64,000 nucleotides of DNA from Malachius bipustulatus (Eukaryota > Arthropoda > Insecta > Coleoptera > Melyridae). The stretch's first letter is position 1. Each line of letters starts with the position of its first letter. Below the pieces are notes generated by a model. It made no database searches, was not told where the DNA came from, and saw only the letters and a list, made by a program, of their open reading frames with translations. The stretch lies in contig OU342635.1 in the NCBI GenBank assembly GCA_910589415.1, positions 496,001 through 560,000 on the forward strand, in the 5' to 3' direction. Shown here in pieces: positions 10,951-24,200 of this stretch. Made by a program: the position numbers and the translations under genes.

Positions 10951-12330
10951 TTTTTCGTACAATGAAATACACACATACGCGCATTGGCAGTTTTACATAA
11001 TCTCAAGAACCTATATAATGTCAACATAATGTCAACATAATAAATAAATTGTTATAACTTTTGTTAACAGGGTTTTGATTAATGATCTTCTTTTTTCTAG
11101 TAATCTCTAAAGTTGAAATCTCATAATGTAGCAGAGACGAATATCGTATTATGTGAAAAAAGGGCAAAATGTAGATAGTATTCACAAAAATAAGTGAAAT
11201 TGGCATTACTTTAAATGCTGGTAGGTAGCTATACATATTCTGTTCTAAAGATAGGTATATTCTAAAGTTCTGTAATTATTGCCAAGCTGAACCCAACTCA
11301 CCATCAAGCCCGGCTCATGCTTGTTCGGCGATAAAAATATAGGGAGCTTTAAGTTTATAATTGGACGGTGCTTTACCTTTCTATGTCCGTAATCAAGCTT
11401 CCCTTTCCCTATTAATATGTATGTAAATATTAATATTCTGGCATTTCGTCCGGTTTGGTGATGAAGTTTTCAAGTATAGCGTGTTCCTTTTTCACTAGGA
11501 CTTACGTCTCATGTAGATTTTCATAATACATATTATGTAGGTATATTATGTTTCTCATTTCAAGGATTGAAATTTATAAGTCTCTCTTTCATTAATTTTG
11601 AATAGGTATATATCTTTATCCTCGAGGTAAACACGAAATGTAAAACTCCATTTTAAAAATTACACGAAATGTCGTAACGTCTGAAATAACTGAAGATCTA
11701 CATCAACGTCTCATTTTTCCAAAGAGAAGTGCATTCAACCCTCGCTGCTCTTATCATTTTTAGCTATCCGCAAATACATAATGGAAGTCTTCTTAAGTTT
11801 AGAAAATTGCAAAGGTTTAAGCAAATCACAAGCATATAGCCACATAATGAATCCTTTATGGTCGCCTTTATGGTCCCTACTAAAAATTCTTCAAGCCCCC
11901 TTTTCAATTCTTTCAATTTAGTTCTCAACCCTTTATCTAGTTTGTGTTAGGTAGATTACATAATATGTCTTTACTTCATAAGAAGCAAAGATCCCCACGT
12001 GGTTTCGTCAATTTTTAGGTATTATTTCCGCGCGACACAAAATTACTATTTTGTTCAAAGAACCAACAGAAAAAACGAAAATAATTCGGAGTGTGCGTTG
12101 ATATCAAGCTCCCATTGGAAATGATTTTGGTGCAGTAGCTGCTACCTTAAAAGTTAATTTCCCTCCATTTCAATTTTCTCCATTGAAATTTTAATATCTC
12201 TCCATTAAATTCTGGCGATTGTTAATATTACGACCAACACAATTTATTTTTTGTTATCGGTTATCCACTACAGTAACTGATCTTCTACTGTCGATTACAA
12301 AATAAATTCCATTACAGTGGTTTAAACTTT
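10951..12330. other. AT-rich stretch, no gene seen
   Basis: No open frame with recognisable protein content, no terminal inverted repeats and no RNA gene could be identified here. Confidence 0.4.
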
Positions 12331-12341
12331 TAATTTTTCAG

Positions 12342-12427
12342 GAGGGAACGTCGATCTTAACTATGTACGTAGGACAAAGTCGCTCCGCTCCAGTAATTAT
12401 GAGCTCGAGAACTTGCTCATTACCAGG
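12342..12427 (+). CDS. Possible internal coding exon, unrecognised
   Basis: A pyrimidine-rich acceptor (TTTTAATTTTTCAG) ends at 12341. It is followed by an 86-bp stretch with an open frame containing VDLNYVRRTKSLRSSNYELE and ENLLITR, then a donor-like G|GTAGGC at 12428. The arginine/serine and leucine mix reads like protein rather than random AT-rich sequence, but another frame is also open. No partner exons were recognised on either side. It may be a small exon of a host gene with large introns, or chance. Confidence 0.27.
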
Positions 12428-12674
12428 GTAGGCATATTAATTCACATGTAATTTACACGTTTTTTACAGGTAAAAAATTCAAGTAATTTACATAAGCAAA
12501 AGAGTGTCGAAACTGTAAAAAACGTAGAGAATGTGAAATACATACTATTAGAAACGAAGTTTATTGTTCTTTTATTTAAAGTAACAACTATTATCAGAAT
12601 TAAAATTAGGTATCAGAATAATAACTGTTCCCAAAATATTAAAATAACCGAAGATTTTAATTTGATAAAGAAAT

Positions 12675-13620
12675 GGTATGGTATGTAATTTCATACCAGG
12701 CTAGCTCTAAATATCCTAATTAGAGATGACATCAATATCTCCAAACCCTTTTGTAGTAAGGCCGGAAATATGCCGTCATCTCCTGGCGATTTGAAAGCCT
12801 TGAAGGCTTTCACCACTCTTGAGAAAGAGTCGAACGATCAGAAACAGGCGAACTACTTGGGAAGTGTGTATCTCTTAAAATCTCTAGTGTTTCTTCGATT
12901 GAGTCCGTGTGTGAACCAATCTCTTGAGAGTATCTTGTGGATTCTGCTACTGTTAGACATATCGCTGATGCTCTCGCAGTACTCCCCCCAAGACTTCCTT
13001 ATAGATCGTATGATCTCCTTATTTATATTTCGTTAGAGTACGTTTATATTTTTCCCAGCTGCCCGTCTCCTTAGCTCAATTGAAGAGTCGTCGATTTTTT
13101 TCTACGTTTTTCTAAGTCTGTTCCACCAGTCAACATTTCTGTTGTTTCTATTCACTTTTAGTGGACAGCGTTCGTAATATGCTGAGGTAATCGCGCTCTG
13201 GATCTGCCCCGCCGCGATTTCAATTTATTCACGATTTTGGGTTGTGGAAACCACAGACCCCATAACAGACCGTTAGGCCATGTTGTATCCCTCCTAATCT
13301 GTTCCTCTAGGGCTGCCATATTGTATCACAGGTCTACGACCGGTTCCATTTTTGAAGGTTATGTGTCTGTGATCTGAACAAGATGGATCAGAGGATACGT
13401 GCCAATTGGCTATCCTGTTGCTCATAAAAGTGGAGCTGAACGTAATGTCTAGAAGCTCATGTCTATTTTTTATGACAAAGGTTGGCTTAGAACTGATGTT
13501 GTTTAACACCAGTCTATGGCTTATTAAAAAGTTGTAAAGTGACTCACCTCTGTCGTTGATGTTGGTGCTTCCTCAGACCGCGTGGTAAGCTGAGCTGACG
13601 CTGAATTCCATCTTGCCATG
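12675..13620 (-). pseudogene. Non-LTR retrotransposon: endonuclease end and RT start
   Basis: On the minus strand the frame around 13509-13294 reads NISSKPTFVIKNRHELLDIT, SNRIANWHVSSDPSCSDHRH, the C-terminal half of an APE-type endonuclease (SDHR carries the catalytic Asp-His pair). Upstream, GSTNINDRGESL is preceded by a TGA at 13573-13575 where the family normally has Trp. Downstream, VKAFKAFKSPGDDGIFPALL near 12820-12765 is the conserved start of the reverse transcriptase, followed by IRIFRASLV, a TGA at 12691-12693 (again where Trp is expected) and NYIP. The remainder of the RT is gone. Jockey/R1-type LINE by these motifs; 5' and 3' truncated. Confidence 0.82.
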
Positions 13621-14346
13621 CTCCACCGGGGCTATTATTCGGACTGCTGCTAGTGATCAGTGTGCAGGCTCTTGACGATTGTTCTGAACCGAGTGCCACT
13701 TACTTATCAGATGAATTTTCTAGACTCGTAATTTTGCCAGTTTTGCCTAGCCAGGGTTATTGGTTGAGAGAAATTCCAGTTGCTCTTATCCAAAACCAAC
13801 GAGTGTTTTGCTTCGGTTCAAGAAACCACCTTTGAAACGAACGATTGCGCGGCCGATTGTGATTCTTTTCACGGACAGTCAAGAATTTTCTTCAACATCA
13901 AGTTAAAATCCATGCGTGTTGCCCGATTAAACAAGAGTGTTTCCGGCCAATAATTATTTTTAATTAACTTACACTTTCCGGCAGTGACCGACCTCACCAG
14001 TTCACTCATCTCCAAAAAACATTCACTTATTCATCCGCAAATAAGTAATAGAGGAACAACCATTTGCTGTCTAACAACAGATTCATTCTCTTGGTCGACT
14101 TAATTTAGGAAGACATCTAAAAAGAACAAATTCCAGCAATGTCTACTAAATGTCCCACGAAAATCATATTTATTTTCATTTATGTTTGCGCATGTATACA
14201 AAAAATGTAAACAAAGAGATTGTTAACTTGAATCAAGGTTTTTAAAGATAGGGGAAATTCTTATTGGATTTTTTTTACAGGGAAAAAGAGACAAGTTAAA
14301 AAGAAGCCTAAGGTAATTTTTGTTGATTTTTAGATCTTGGGCTATG

Positions 14347-14698
14347 CAGGGTGTTCCTTAATTGGAAGTACAAATGAAGAGTGGAGATTCCTTAAGTAAT
14401 TATTTTAAGAGAAAAAGTTCAATAAACATGGGGTCGCAAACGTTTCGTTTTCGAGATACAGGGTGTTAAAGATTGAATTTTTTTCAAGTTTTTTTCTCAT
14501 AGTATCTACACAATCTTCACAAGATATTCAACTGAAATTAGACACCGGTATTACAATTATTGAGAGTTTATGCCACGTGACATGCCAATTTCGATAGCAA
14601 ATCTATACATGGTGATATTTGTTTATTGGACTTTTTTTCTTAAAATTACTAAAGGAATCTCCCCTCTTCATTTGTACCTCCAATTATGGAACACCCTG
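14347..14698. mobile_element. 352-bp MITE (CAGGGTGTTCC ends)
   Basis: Left end CAGGGTGTTCCTTAATTGGA and right end CCAATTATGGAACACCCTG are inverted repeats extending some 90 bp (ACAAATGAAGAG..., GTTCAATAAACA). An internal GAGATACAGGGTGTTAAAG near 14452 is a second terminus-like motif, as in related remnants. No coding capacity. Flanks read TAT and TAT, consistent with TA targeting. Confidence 0.85.
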
Positions 14699-14699
14699 T

Positions 14700-17600
14700 A
14701 TAATAATTATTTTGATTATTGAGTATTGAGTATTGAGTATAATATTGATTATACTTTTAAAATTAAATTAAAAAATCAAGTAGGTACCTAAATCAAAATC
14801 AAAAATCAAATAAAATTAAAAAGTCAACTGTTATCCCATAACTCCTTTTTCTTCTTTTTGAAGTGGGGAGAGAGTATATCACATTGGTATACAACAATCT
14901 GGCTGCCAATTTTTTGATCCCTGCTCTATTTCGAAGTGTCAGATAAAAATTATCAATGTCAAATTTGCTACCTTTATCTCTGTCTTCTCTTGACCCACAC
15001 AGTTGGGCCCCACAGTCGCAACCCCCACAACAACAAGTTTTTAATTTAATATAAACGGTAATTGTCTAGAAAAATAATAAAATCTAATAAAACTTCTGTA
15101 GCAGTTTCAAAGTATAGCGTCGTTGAAACTCTGAAGAAAATTGGATAACGAGGGAAATTTAAGTTTGAGATTTAGACAGGCTATATAGAGACTATTATCG
15201 TTCAAGATATATCCAGCTTCCCGTAATGGGTATTGGGTACATTACAAGAAGAAGGTGGTATGAAAATCAATATCATTAGAGTGGCGACTTTAGTTGATTT
15301 TTGTAATAATATTATTATGTTGTTTTACACACATTATTTTTACATTAGGTACTCTGATAAGGGAGTGGTTTATCTTACAGTAAGCAGCACAGATTCAAAA
15401 AATCTCTTTATACAGATTAATCCTCAATAAATAAAAAATATCCGCTTTCATCTCTTATATCTATATTTTCGTTTGGAATTTAGCTAATTCGTCAAGAGTA
15501 TACGAAACCAGCTATCTAAAAACAAGTCTATGAAAAAAATGAATTCAAAATAGATAAAAAGATACATTGTTCTATTTAGTTGAAACTAATCCGTAATTTC
15601 AAATCCAGACGATTGTTTTAATTTCAAGATAGAGAGCACTTGTTATTATTAAAGACAAGAAGACAGACAAATCTTATCGAGGGTATTACAGAGAGGGGAA
15701 GAAAGAAAGTATCAATCTATACCTACTTTATTAAACGTAGTCGTAAGAATGACATATTTTTCTTGGCTTGTCGTATTAAAACCCCAAAGGTCTGTTTGTT
15801 TCTCTAACTTGACGTAAACTGAACTCTTTAGGGGAACGAGAAAATCAGTAGGATAGCAAACGTCAACTCGGAATGTGTGAAGTATCAACGAGATGGGTCA
15901 CATTCCCCGGAAGGGATTTATGACTTGTGCTTGGAGAGTTGGATTCCTTCTGAATTAATGGAAAAGATGTCAGGAATAATAAATATTTTGACTTATTCTG
16001 AAATTAAACAAGAAAAAAAGATTATACAGAGAGTGACTGGCCAGATATTGAGTTACAAACTGAAAATAAAAATATTTGTACAGTTTCCTGATGGTAATTT
16101 TTTGAATATTCACTGAGTTTGTGGAATATCAGCTGATACGTAATTGCCCCTATCGGAAAATAACATGCAACCACTGGATTAGATATTTAGATATCCAATA
16201 ATTATTATTTTATTAAGATCATTCTATGTCTACTTACACTCGTAAATGTTTGAAAACATGATAATTTTCAAAAACAAGGGGAAAACCCATTATTAAATAA
16301 AGTACTTCCGAAATTTGGAGAAATTATAGGTAACAAGATTTTTTGAATTATTGGAAACAATCAAAGGGTAGAATAAACCCAATACGCTACAATGGATGGA
16401 AAACTTCAATTTTATAATAATTCACAACATTTTCTTTTCTTCTTAATTTTCTTCTTAATATTATCATTGATCGATGAACAATATTTATGATCGAGTTACT
16501 ACTGATCAATATTTATTTAATCGAATTGCTAAATGTTTTCGTATAACTTTTCCCTGTACCTTATTAGAACCTCAAGGTGGTGCGAATAAAATGGTAATAA
16601 TTATATACCCTACCCGCGCCACAGGCATTTTTAGCGATAACAACCAAAAAACCTGCCGGCAGCTACCTGCTCGCTTCCGGGCCTGCTATGTTTTCCATGA
16701 TCATTAGTTTAATGAATTTGCCTCCTAGATATTTTTGACAACAAGGTTGTGGGTGGGAGGGAAGTGATATATTCGAAATGGAAAACTCATGTAATTACGA
16801 TCGAACTTCACAAGTGAGTTCTTTTCTCAATATCACTTTTAAATACGAAGTAGGTTTGTCAAATTGGAGGTGTATGCATAATATGGCAAAATCAAGCATG
16901 GTGGTTTTTTATAGGGACCTGAAGTTTTTATTGGGTCCTGAATTGGGACTCTTATCTGATTCTCTGAGATCAGAATATTTGAATACTTGATTTGATTTTG
17001 CTTGAGAATAATTTTACTGGATTTGCCAAAGGTTTTTCCCTGCGGCGACTACTGCACTGATATGACCTAACCTTATTCACCTACGAAAACAAACTTCTGG
17101 GTTTAAATTCTCATCTCATCTTTAAAATCTCATTTCCTGCACATCAAGGAAGTTCGCACCATTGTCTATAGTCTATAATTTTAATTTTTAAATTGGTGAA
17201 AACAATGGTAGGAAACACTTTAATTTACACAAAACACTCGTTTAAAGAAATCAAAATAGGGACAACACTGTACTCGAAATGATGAATGGCTTTGTAAAAT
17301 TTGTAAAAATATCGTAGTCGAATAAACATACGACGTTGCCGAGCATTTTGTGTTTCATTTCTCAACATTGAGAATTATATTCAAATATGATTTAAAACAC
17401 GTCTATCCCATTATTGTTGTTCGAGTCTATTAGAAATATTATACTATTTGATTATTAATAAGAAGTATTTCGCGTAGTTTGTATTGATAATGTCTTGTTT
17501 ACATATTTACGTCATGGTTTCAAGAACGATAGTATTGAAAAATCTGGTCACAGTAACGGTTTGGCAAACATGCAATTGCGGCTGGCAATGATTGATTTTG

Positions 17601-17810
17601 TAAAAATGTAAACAAGAGGGTCTATTTTTCATTTTATTTAGACGTAATTGGTAACAACACAACCAGATCTCTGCCACTGTATTAGAGAATTTTTCATCGG
17701 GGGTATCAAATCATGTACTTCAATAATTAGTACAACTGTCATACATTTCGAGTTATTCTGATCAGCCAGTTTGTAGATATTCAAAAAAATATTAAATATT
17801 TCGAAGAACT
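14700..17810. other. AT-rich intergenic stretch, nothing identified
   Basis: Short open frames only, none with recognisable motifs. The longest (for example 15877-16116 and 16474-16707) have composition expected of random AT-rich DNA. Direct TGAGTAT repeats sit at about 14720-14740. Confidence 0.4.
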
Positions 17811-17812
17811 TC

Positions 17813-17935
17813 AACACCCTGTATCTCGAAAACTAAAGCTCCAACGACCCATGTGCACAGGAAATTTTTCGCTTATTTTTGCATTACCTACATGCTCTTT
17901 AAGTTTGTACCACATATTCATTAACACCCTATATA
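17813..17935. repeat. MITE end fragment (CACCCTGTATCTC family)
   Basis: AACACCCTGTATCTCGAAAA at about 17813 and AACACCCTATATAATA at about 17923 lie in the same orientation. The sequence between resembles the inner-to-outer end segment of the element at 14347-14698 (a Tc1/mariner-like family). Only one end is present. Confidence 0.5.
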
Positions 17936-18820
17936 ATAAATAATCGACTGATTAATAAAGCTAGGAGGTGTTTCCAGTTTCAAATAAATTGCAATTATTG
18001 AAAAACTTTTACGCAAGTATTTTTATTGATTAGATAAAGAACAATCGATTCTACTAAGGAGGGTTGAAAACGACAATTTTCAATAATTCGTTAGTATTAT
18101 TCACATATACTTTATTATCAAGTTTGCAAGGTGAAGAAATGAATTTTCCTTGCTTATTTTCTTATTTGAAAAGAAACGGGAAATTTTATTCTAAGCTAGA
18201 ATTATTTATGGACCGTATTTTATTAGCTATGTAGTTAGGTATTCTCTGTAAGTTCGTAGAGGTGATTGTACGGTTATTACGGGATATGAAGTAGGTAAAT
18301 AAATAGGTAGAATTTATATTAACGCTTGAAACCCCGTGCTCCATTATCATCACCTATACATATTTCCGATAGCATAAAGCAACCACCTGCACGGAAATAT
18401 GACCTAATTCAACCAACTAAGCACTAATAAAAAAGAAAAGATCTACTGAACTACCACCTCATTCTAGTAATGTGTGGTAAATTATTCGAAACCATTACCA
18501 GGTAAATCACGCACGAATCCGTATTAAATGATATTACAATCCGATACTCGATTATTCAGGAGGAAAAAGAAAAACGAGCTTGTTCTTGTTACTGATAAGG
18601 CCGACATTGGTATTTGGTTATACTAAACGATATATTTATAAAATGTTCAAACCATTCTTCCTTTATTTTATATCATTCTCATTTCCGTATATATTTCCAT
18701 TATAGTTTTCGGGGCCGTCTTGAAAAGTTAAGACTGAAATGAGTGAAACAGAAGTGGATTTTCACCTGATAAAATTAGAAATAAACAGGCTATTGTTATA
18801 ACTTTTTCGATTCCCAATTT

Positions 18821-18857
18821 CGTAACTTTTTTACTGATGAACAGTAAAAAAGTTACG
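18821..18857. repeat. 15-bp perfect palindrome at the left edge of the satellite
   Basis: CGTAACTTTTTTACT (18821-18835), loop GATGAAC, then AGTAAAAAAGTTACG (18843-18857). The right stem is the normal start of the satellite monomer. The left stem is an inverted copy found only at this junction. Confidence 0.9.
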
Positions 18858-21203
18858 AGCATCGAAATAGCCAAAATCTCCAAAAAAAGGCCATACTTTT
18901 TTTTTCGACTAAAAGCATAGAACTCCATTGATTGGCACAGCTCTGTAGACTACCAACTCCCCAATGGCATTAACTCTACAATACAAGTGGATTGGAAACG
19001 CGTGCTGCTTTTTTTCCAAAATTTAAAAAATCTCCAAAAAGGCCATACGAATAACGGAAAATCAAATTTTCCGCGATACTGGATTTTTTAAAGTATTTTT
19101 CCCGAATTCCTCGACCCCGAATTAGTAAATGTGGAAATTTTCAAGCTTCTATGAAGACATTTCGATTTCCAAGATATTCAACGATGTGTTCAGAACCGGC
19201 GATTTTGGGGAGAGCCAAAATTAAAGATTATCCGCGACATCTTGCGATCCATCATTTCTTATAGATTTTGAGTCGCTGATCACGATGGTGAAAACCGTTT
19301 GTCGATACGATGAACAGTAAAAAAGTTACGAGCATCGAAATAGCCAAAATCTCCAAAAAAAGGCCATACTTTTTTTTTTCGACTGAAAGCATTGAACTCC
19401 ATTGATTGTCACAGCTCTGTAGACTACCAACTCCCCAATGGCATTAACTCTACAATACAAGTGGATAGGAAACGCGTGCTGCTTTTTTTCCAAAATTTAA
19501 AAAATCTCCACAAAGGCCATACGAATAACGGAAAATTAAATTTTCCGCGATACTGGATTTTTTTAAGTATTTTTTCCGAATTCCTCGACCTCGAATTAGT
19601 AAATATGGAAATTTTCAAGCTTCTATGAAGACATTTCGATTTCCAAGATATTCAACGATGTGTTCAGAACCGGCGATTTTGGGGAGAGCCAAAATTAAAG
19701 ATTATCCGCGACATCTTGCGATCCATCATTTCTTATAGATTTTGAGTCGCTGATCACGATGGTGAAAACCGTTTGTCGATACGATGAACAGTAAAAAAGT
19801 TACGAGCATCGAAATAGCCAAAATCTCCAAAAAAAGGCCATACTTTTTTTTTTCGACTGAAAGCATTGAACTCCATTGATTGTCACAGCTCTGTAGACTA
19901 CCAACTCCCCAATGGCATTAACTCTACAATACAAGTGGATAGGAAACGCGTGCTGCTTTTTTTCCAAAATTTAAAAAATCTCCACAAAGGCCATACGAAT
20001 AACGGAAAATTAAATTTTCCGCGATACTGGATTTTTTTAAGTATTTTTTGCGAATTCCTCGACCTCGAATTAGTAAATATGGAAATTTTCAAGCTTCTAT
20101 GAAGACATTTCGATTTCCAAGATATTCAACGATGTGTTCAGAACCGGCGATTTTGGGGAGAGCCAAAATTAAAGATTATCCGCGACATCTTGCGATCCAT
20201 CATTTCTTATAGATTTTGAGTCGCTGATCACGATGGTGAAAACCGTTTGTCGATACGATGAACAGTAAAAAAGTTACGAGCATCGAAATAGCCAAAATCT
20301 CCAAAAAAAGGCCATACTTTTTTTTTCGACTAAAAGCATAGAACTCCATTGATTGGCACAGCTCTGTAGACTACCAACTCCCCAATGACATCAACTCTAC
20401 AATACAAGTGGATAGGAAACGCGTGCTGCTTTTTTTCCAAAATTTAAAAAATCTCCAAAAAGGCCATACGAATAACGGAAAATTAAATTTTCCGCGATAC
20501 TGGATTTTTTTAAGTATTTTTTCCGAATTCCTCGACCTCGAATTAGTAAATATGGAAATTTTCAAGCTTCTATGAAGACATTTCGATTTCCAAGATATTC
20601 AACGATGTGTTCAGAACCGGCGATTTTGGGGAGAGCCAAAATTAAAGATTATCCGCGACATCTTGCGATCCATCATTTCTTATAGATTTTGAGTCGCTGA
20701 TCACGATGGTGAAAACCGTTTGTCGATACGATGAACAGTAAAAAAGTTACGAGCATCGAAATAGCCAAAATCTCCAAAAAAAGGCCATACTTTTTTTTTT
20801 CGACTAAAAGCATTTAACTCCATTAATTGTCACAGCTCTGTAGACTACCAACTCCCCAATGGCATTAACTCTACAATACAAGTGGATAGGAAACGCGTGC
20901 TGCTTTTTTTCCAAAATTTAAAAAATCTCCACAAAGGCCATACGAATAACGGAAAATTAAATTTTCCGCGATACTGGATTTTTTTAAGTATTTTTTCCGA
21001 ATTCCTCGACCTCGAATTAGTAAATATGGAAATTTTCAAGCTTCTATGAAGACATTTCGATTTCCAAGATATTCAACGATGTGTTCAGAACCGGCGATTT
21101 TGGGGAGAGCCAAAATTAAAGATTATCCGCGACATCTTGCCATCCATCATTTCTTATAGATTTTGAGTCGCTGATCACGATGGTGAAAACCGTTTGTCGA
21201 TAC

Positions 21204-24200
21204 GATGAACAGTAAAAAAGTTACGAGCATCGAAATAGCCAAAATCTCCAAAAAAAGGCCATACTTTTTTTTTCGACTAAAAGCATAGAACTCCATTGAT
21301 TGGCACAGCTCTGTAGACTACCAACTCCCCAATGACATCAACTCTACAATACAAGTGGATAGGAAACGCGTGCTGCTTTTTTTCCAAAATTTAAAAAATC
21401 TCCAAAAAGGCCATACGAATAACGGAAAATTAAATTTTCCGCGATACTGGATTTTTTTAAGTATTTTTTCCGAATTCCTCGACCTCGAATTAGTAAATAT
21501 GGAAATTTTCAAGCTTCTATGAAGACATTTCGATTTCCAAGATATTCAACGATGTGTTCAGAACCGGCGATTTTGGGGAGAGCCAAAATTAAAGATTATC
21601 CGCGACATCTTGCGATCCATCATTTCTTATAGATTTTGAGTCGCTGATCACGATGGTGAAAACCGTTTGTCGATACGATGAACAGTAAAAAAGTTACGAG
21701 CATCGAAATAGCCAAAATCTCCAAAAAAAGGCCATACTTTTTTTTTTCGACTGAAAGCATTGAACTCCATTGATTGTCACAGCTCTGTAGACTACCAACT
21801 CCCCAATGGCATTAACTCTACAATACAAGTGGATAGGAAACGCGTGCTGCTTTTTTTCCAAAATTTAAAAAATCTCCACAAAGGCCATACGAATAACGGA
21901 AAATTAAATTTTCCGCGATACTGGATTTTTTTAAGTATTTTTTCCGAATTCCTCGACCTCGAATTAGTAAATATGGAAATTTTCAAGCTTCTATGAAGAC
22001 ATTTCGATTTCCAAGATATTCAACGATGTGTTCAGAACCGGCGATTTTGGGGAGAGCCAAAATTAAAGATTATCCGCGACATCTTGCGATCCATCATTTC
22101 TTATAGATTTTGAGTCGCTGATCACGATGGTGAAAACCGTTTGTCGATACGATGAACAGTAAAAAAGTTACGAGCATCGAAATAGCCAAAATCTCCAAAA
22201 AAAGGCCATACTTTTTTTTTCGACTGAAAGCATTGAACTCCATTGATTGGCACAGCTCTGTAGACTACCAACTCCCCAATGGCATCAACTCTACAATACA
22301 AGTGGATAGGAAACGCGTGCTGCTTTTTTTCCAAAATTTAAAAAATCTCCAAAAAGGCCATACGAATAACGGAAAATTAAATTTTCAGCGATACTGGATT
22401 TTTTTAAGTATTTTTTCCGAATTCCTCGACCTCGAATTAGTAAATATGGAAATTTTCAAGCTTCTATGAAGACATTTCGATTTCCAAGATATTCAACGAT
22501 GTGTTCAGAACCGGCGATTTTGGGGAGAGCCAAAATTAAAGATTATCCGCGACATCTTGCGATCCATCATTTCTTATAGATTTTGAGTCGCTGATCACGA
22601 TGGTGAAAACCGTTTGTCGATACGATGAACAGTAAAAAAGTTACGAGCATCGAAATAGCCAAAATCTCCAAAAAAAGGCCATACTTTTTTTTTCGACTGA
22701 AAGCATAGAACTCCATTGATTGGCACAGCTCTGTAGACTACCAACTCCCCAATGGCATCAACTCTACAATACAAGTGGATAGGAAACGCGTGCTGCTTTT
22801 TTTCCAAAATTTAAAAAATCTCCAAAAAGGCCATACGAATAACGGAAAATTAAATTTTCCGCGATACTGGATTTTTTAAAGTATTTTTTCCGAATTCCTC
22901 GACCTCGAATTAGTAAATATGGAAATTTTCAAGCTTCTATGAAGACATTTCGATTTCCAAGATATTCAACGATGTGTTCAGAACCGGCGATTTTGGGGAG
23001 AGCCAAAATTAAAGATTATCCGCGACATCTTGCGATCCATCATTTCTTATAGATTTTGAGTCGCTGATCACGATGGTGAAAACCGTTTGTCGATACGATG
23101 AACAGTAAAAAAGTTACGAGCATCGAAATAGCCAAAATCTCCAAAAAAAGGCCATACTTTTTTTTTTCGACTGAAAGCATTGAACTCCATTGATTGGCAC
23201 AGCTCTGTAGACTACCAACTCCCCAATGGCATCAACTCTACAATACAAGTGGATAGGAAACGCGTGCTGCTTTTTTTCCAAAATTTAAAAAATCTCCAAA
23301 AAGGCCATACGAAAAACGGAAAATTAAATTTTCAGCGATACTGGATTTTTTTAAGTATTTTTTCCGAATTCCTCGACCTCGAATTAGTAAATATGGAAAT
23401 TTTCAAGCTTCTATGAAGACATTTCGATTTCCAAGATATTCAACGATGTGTTCAGAACCGGCGATTTTGGGGAGAGCCAAAATTAAAGATTATCCGCGAC
23501 ATCTTGCGATCCATCATTTCTTATAGATTTTGAGTCGCTGATCACGATGGTGAAAACCGTTTGTCGATACGATGAACAGTAAAAAAGTTACGAGCATCGA
23601 AATAGCCAAAATCTCCAAAAAAAGGCCATACTTTTTTTTTCGACTGAAAGCATTGAACTCCATTGATTGGCACAGCTCTGTAGACTACCAACTCCCCAAT
23701 GGCATCAACTCTACAATACAAGTGGATAGGAAACGCGTGCTGCTTTTTTTCCAAAATTTAAAAAATCTCCAAAAAGGCCATACGAATAACGGAAAATTAA
23801 ATTTTCAGCGATACTGGATTTTTTTAAGTATTTTTTCCGAATTCCTCGACCTCGAATTAGTAAATATGGAAATTTTCAAGCTTCTATGAAGACATTTCGA
23901 TTTCCAAGATATTCAACGATGTGTTCAGAACCGGCGATTTTGGGGAGAGCCAAAATTAAAGATTATCCGCGACATCTTGCGATCCATCATTTCTTATAGA
24001 TTTTGAGTCGCTGATCACGATGGTGAAAACCGTTTGTCGATACGATGAACAGTAAAAAAGTTACGAGCATCGAAATAGCCAAAATCTCCAAAAAAAGGCC
24101 ATACTTTTTTTTTTCGACTGAAAGCATTGAACTCCATTGATTGGCACAGCTCTGTAGACTACCAACTCCCCAATGGCATCAACTCTACAATACAAGTGGA

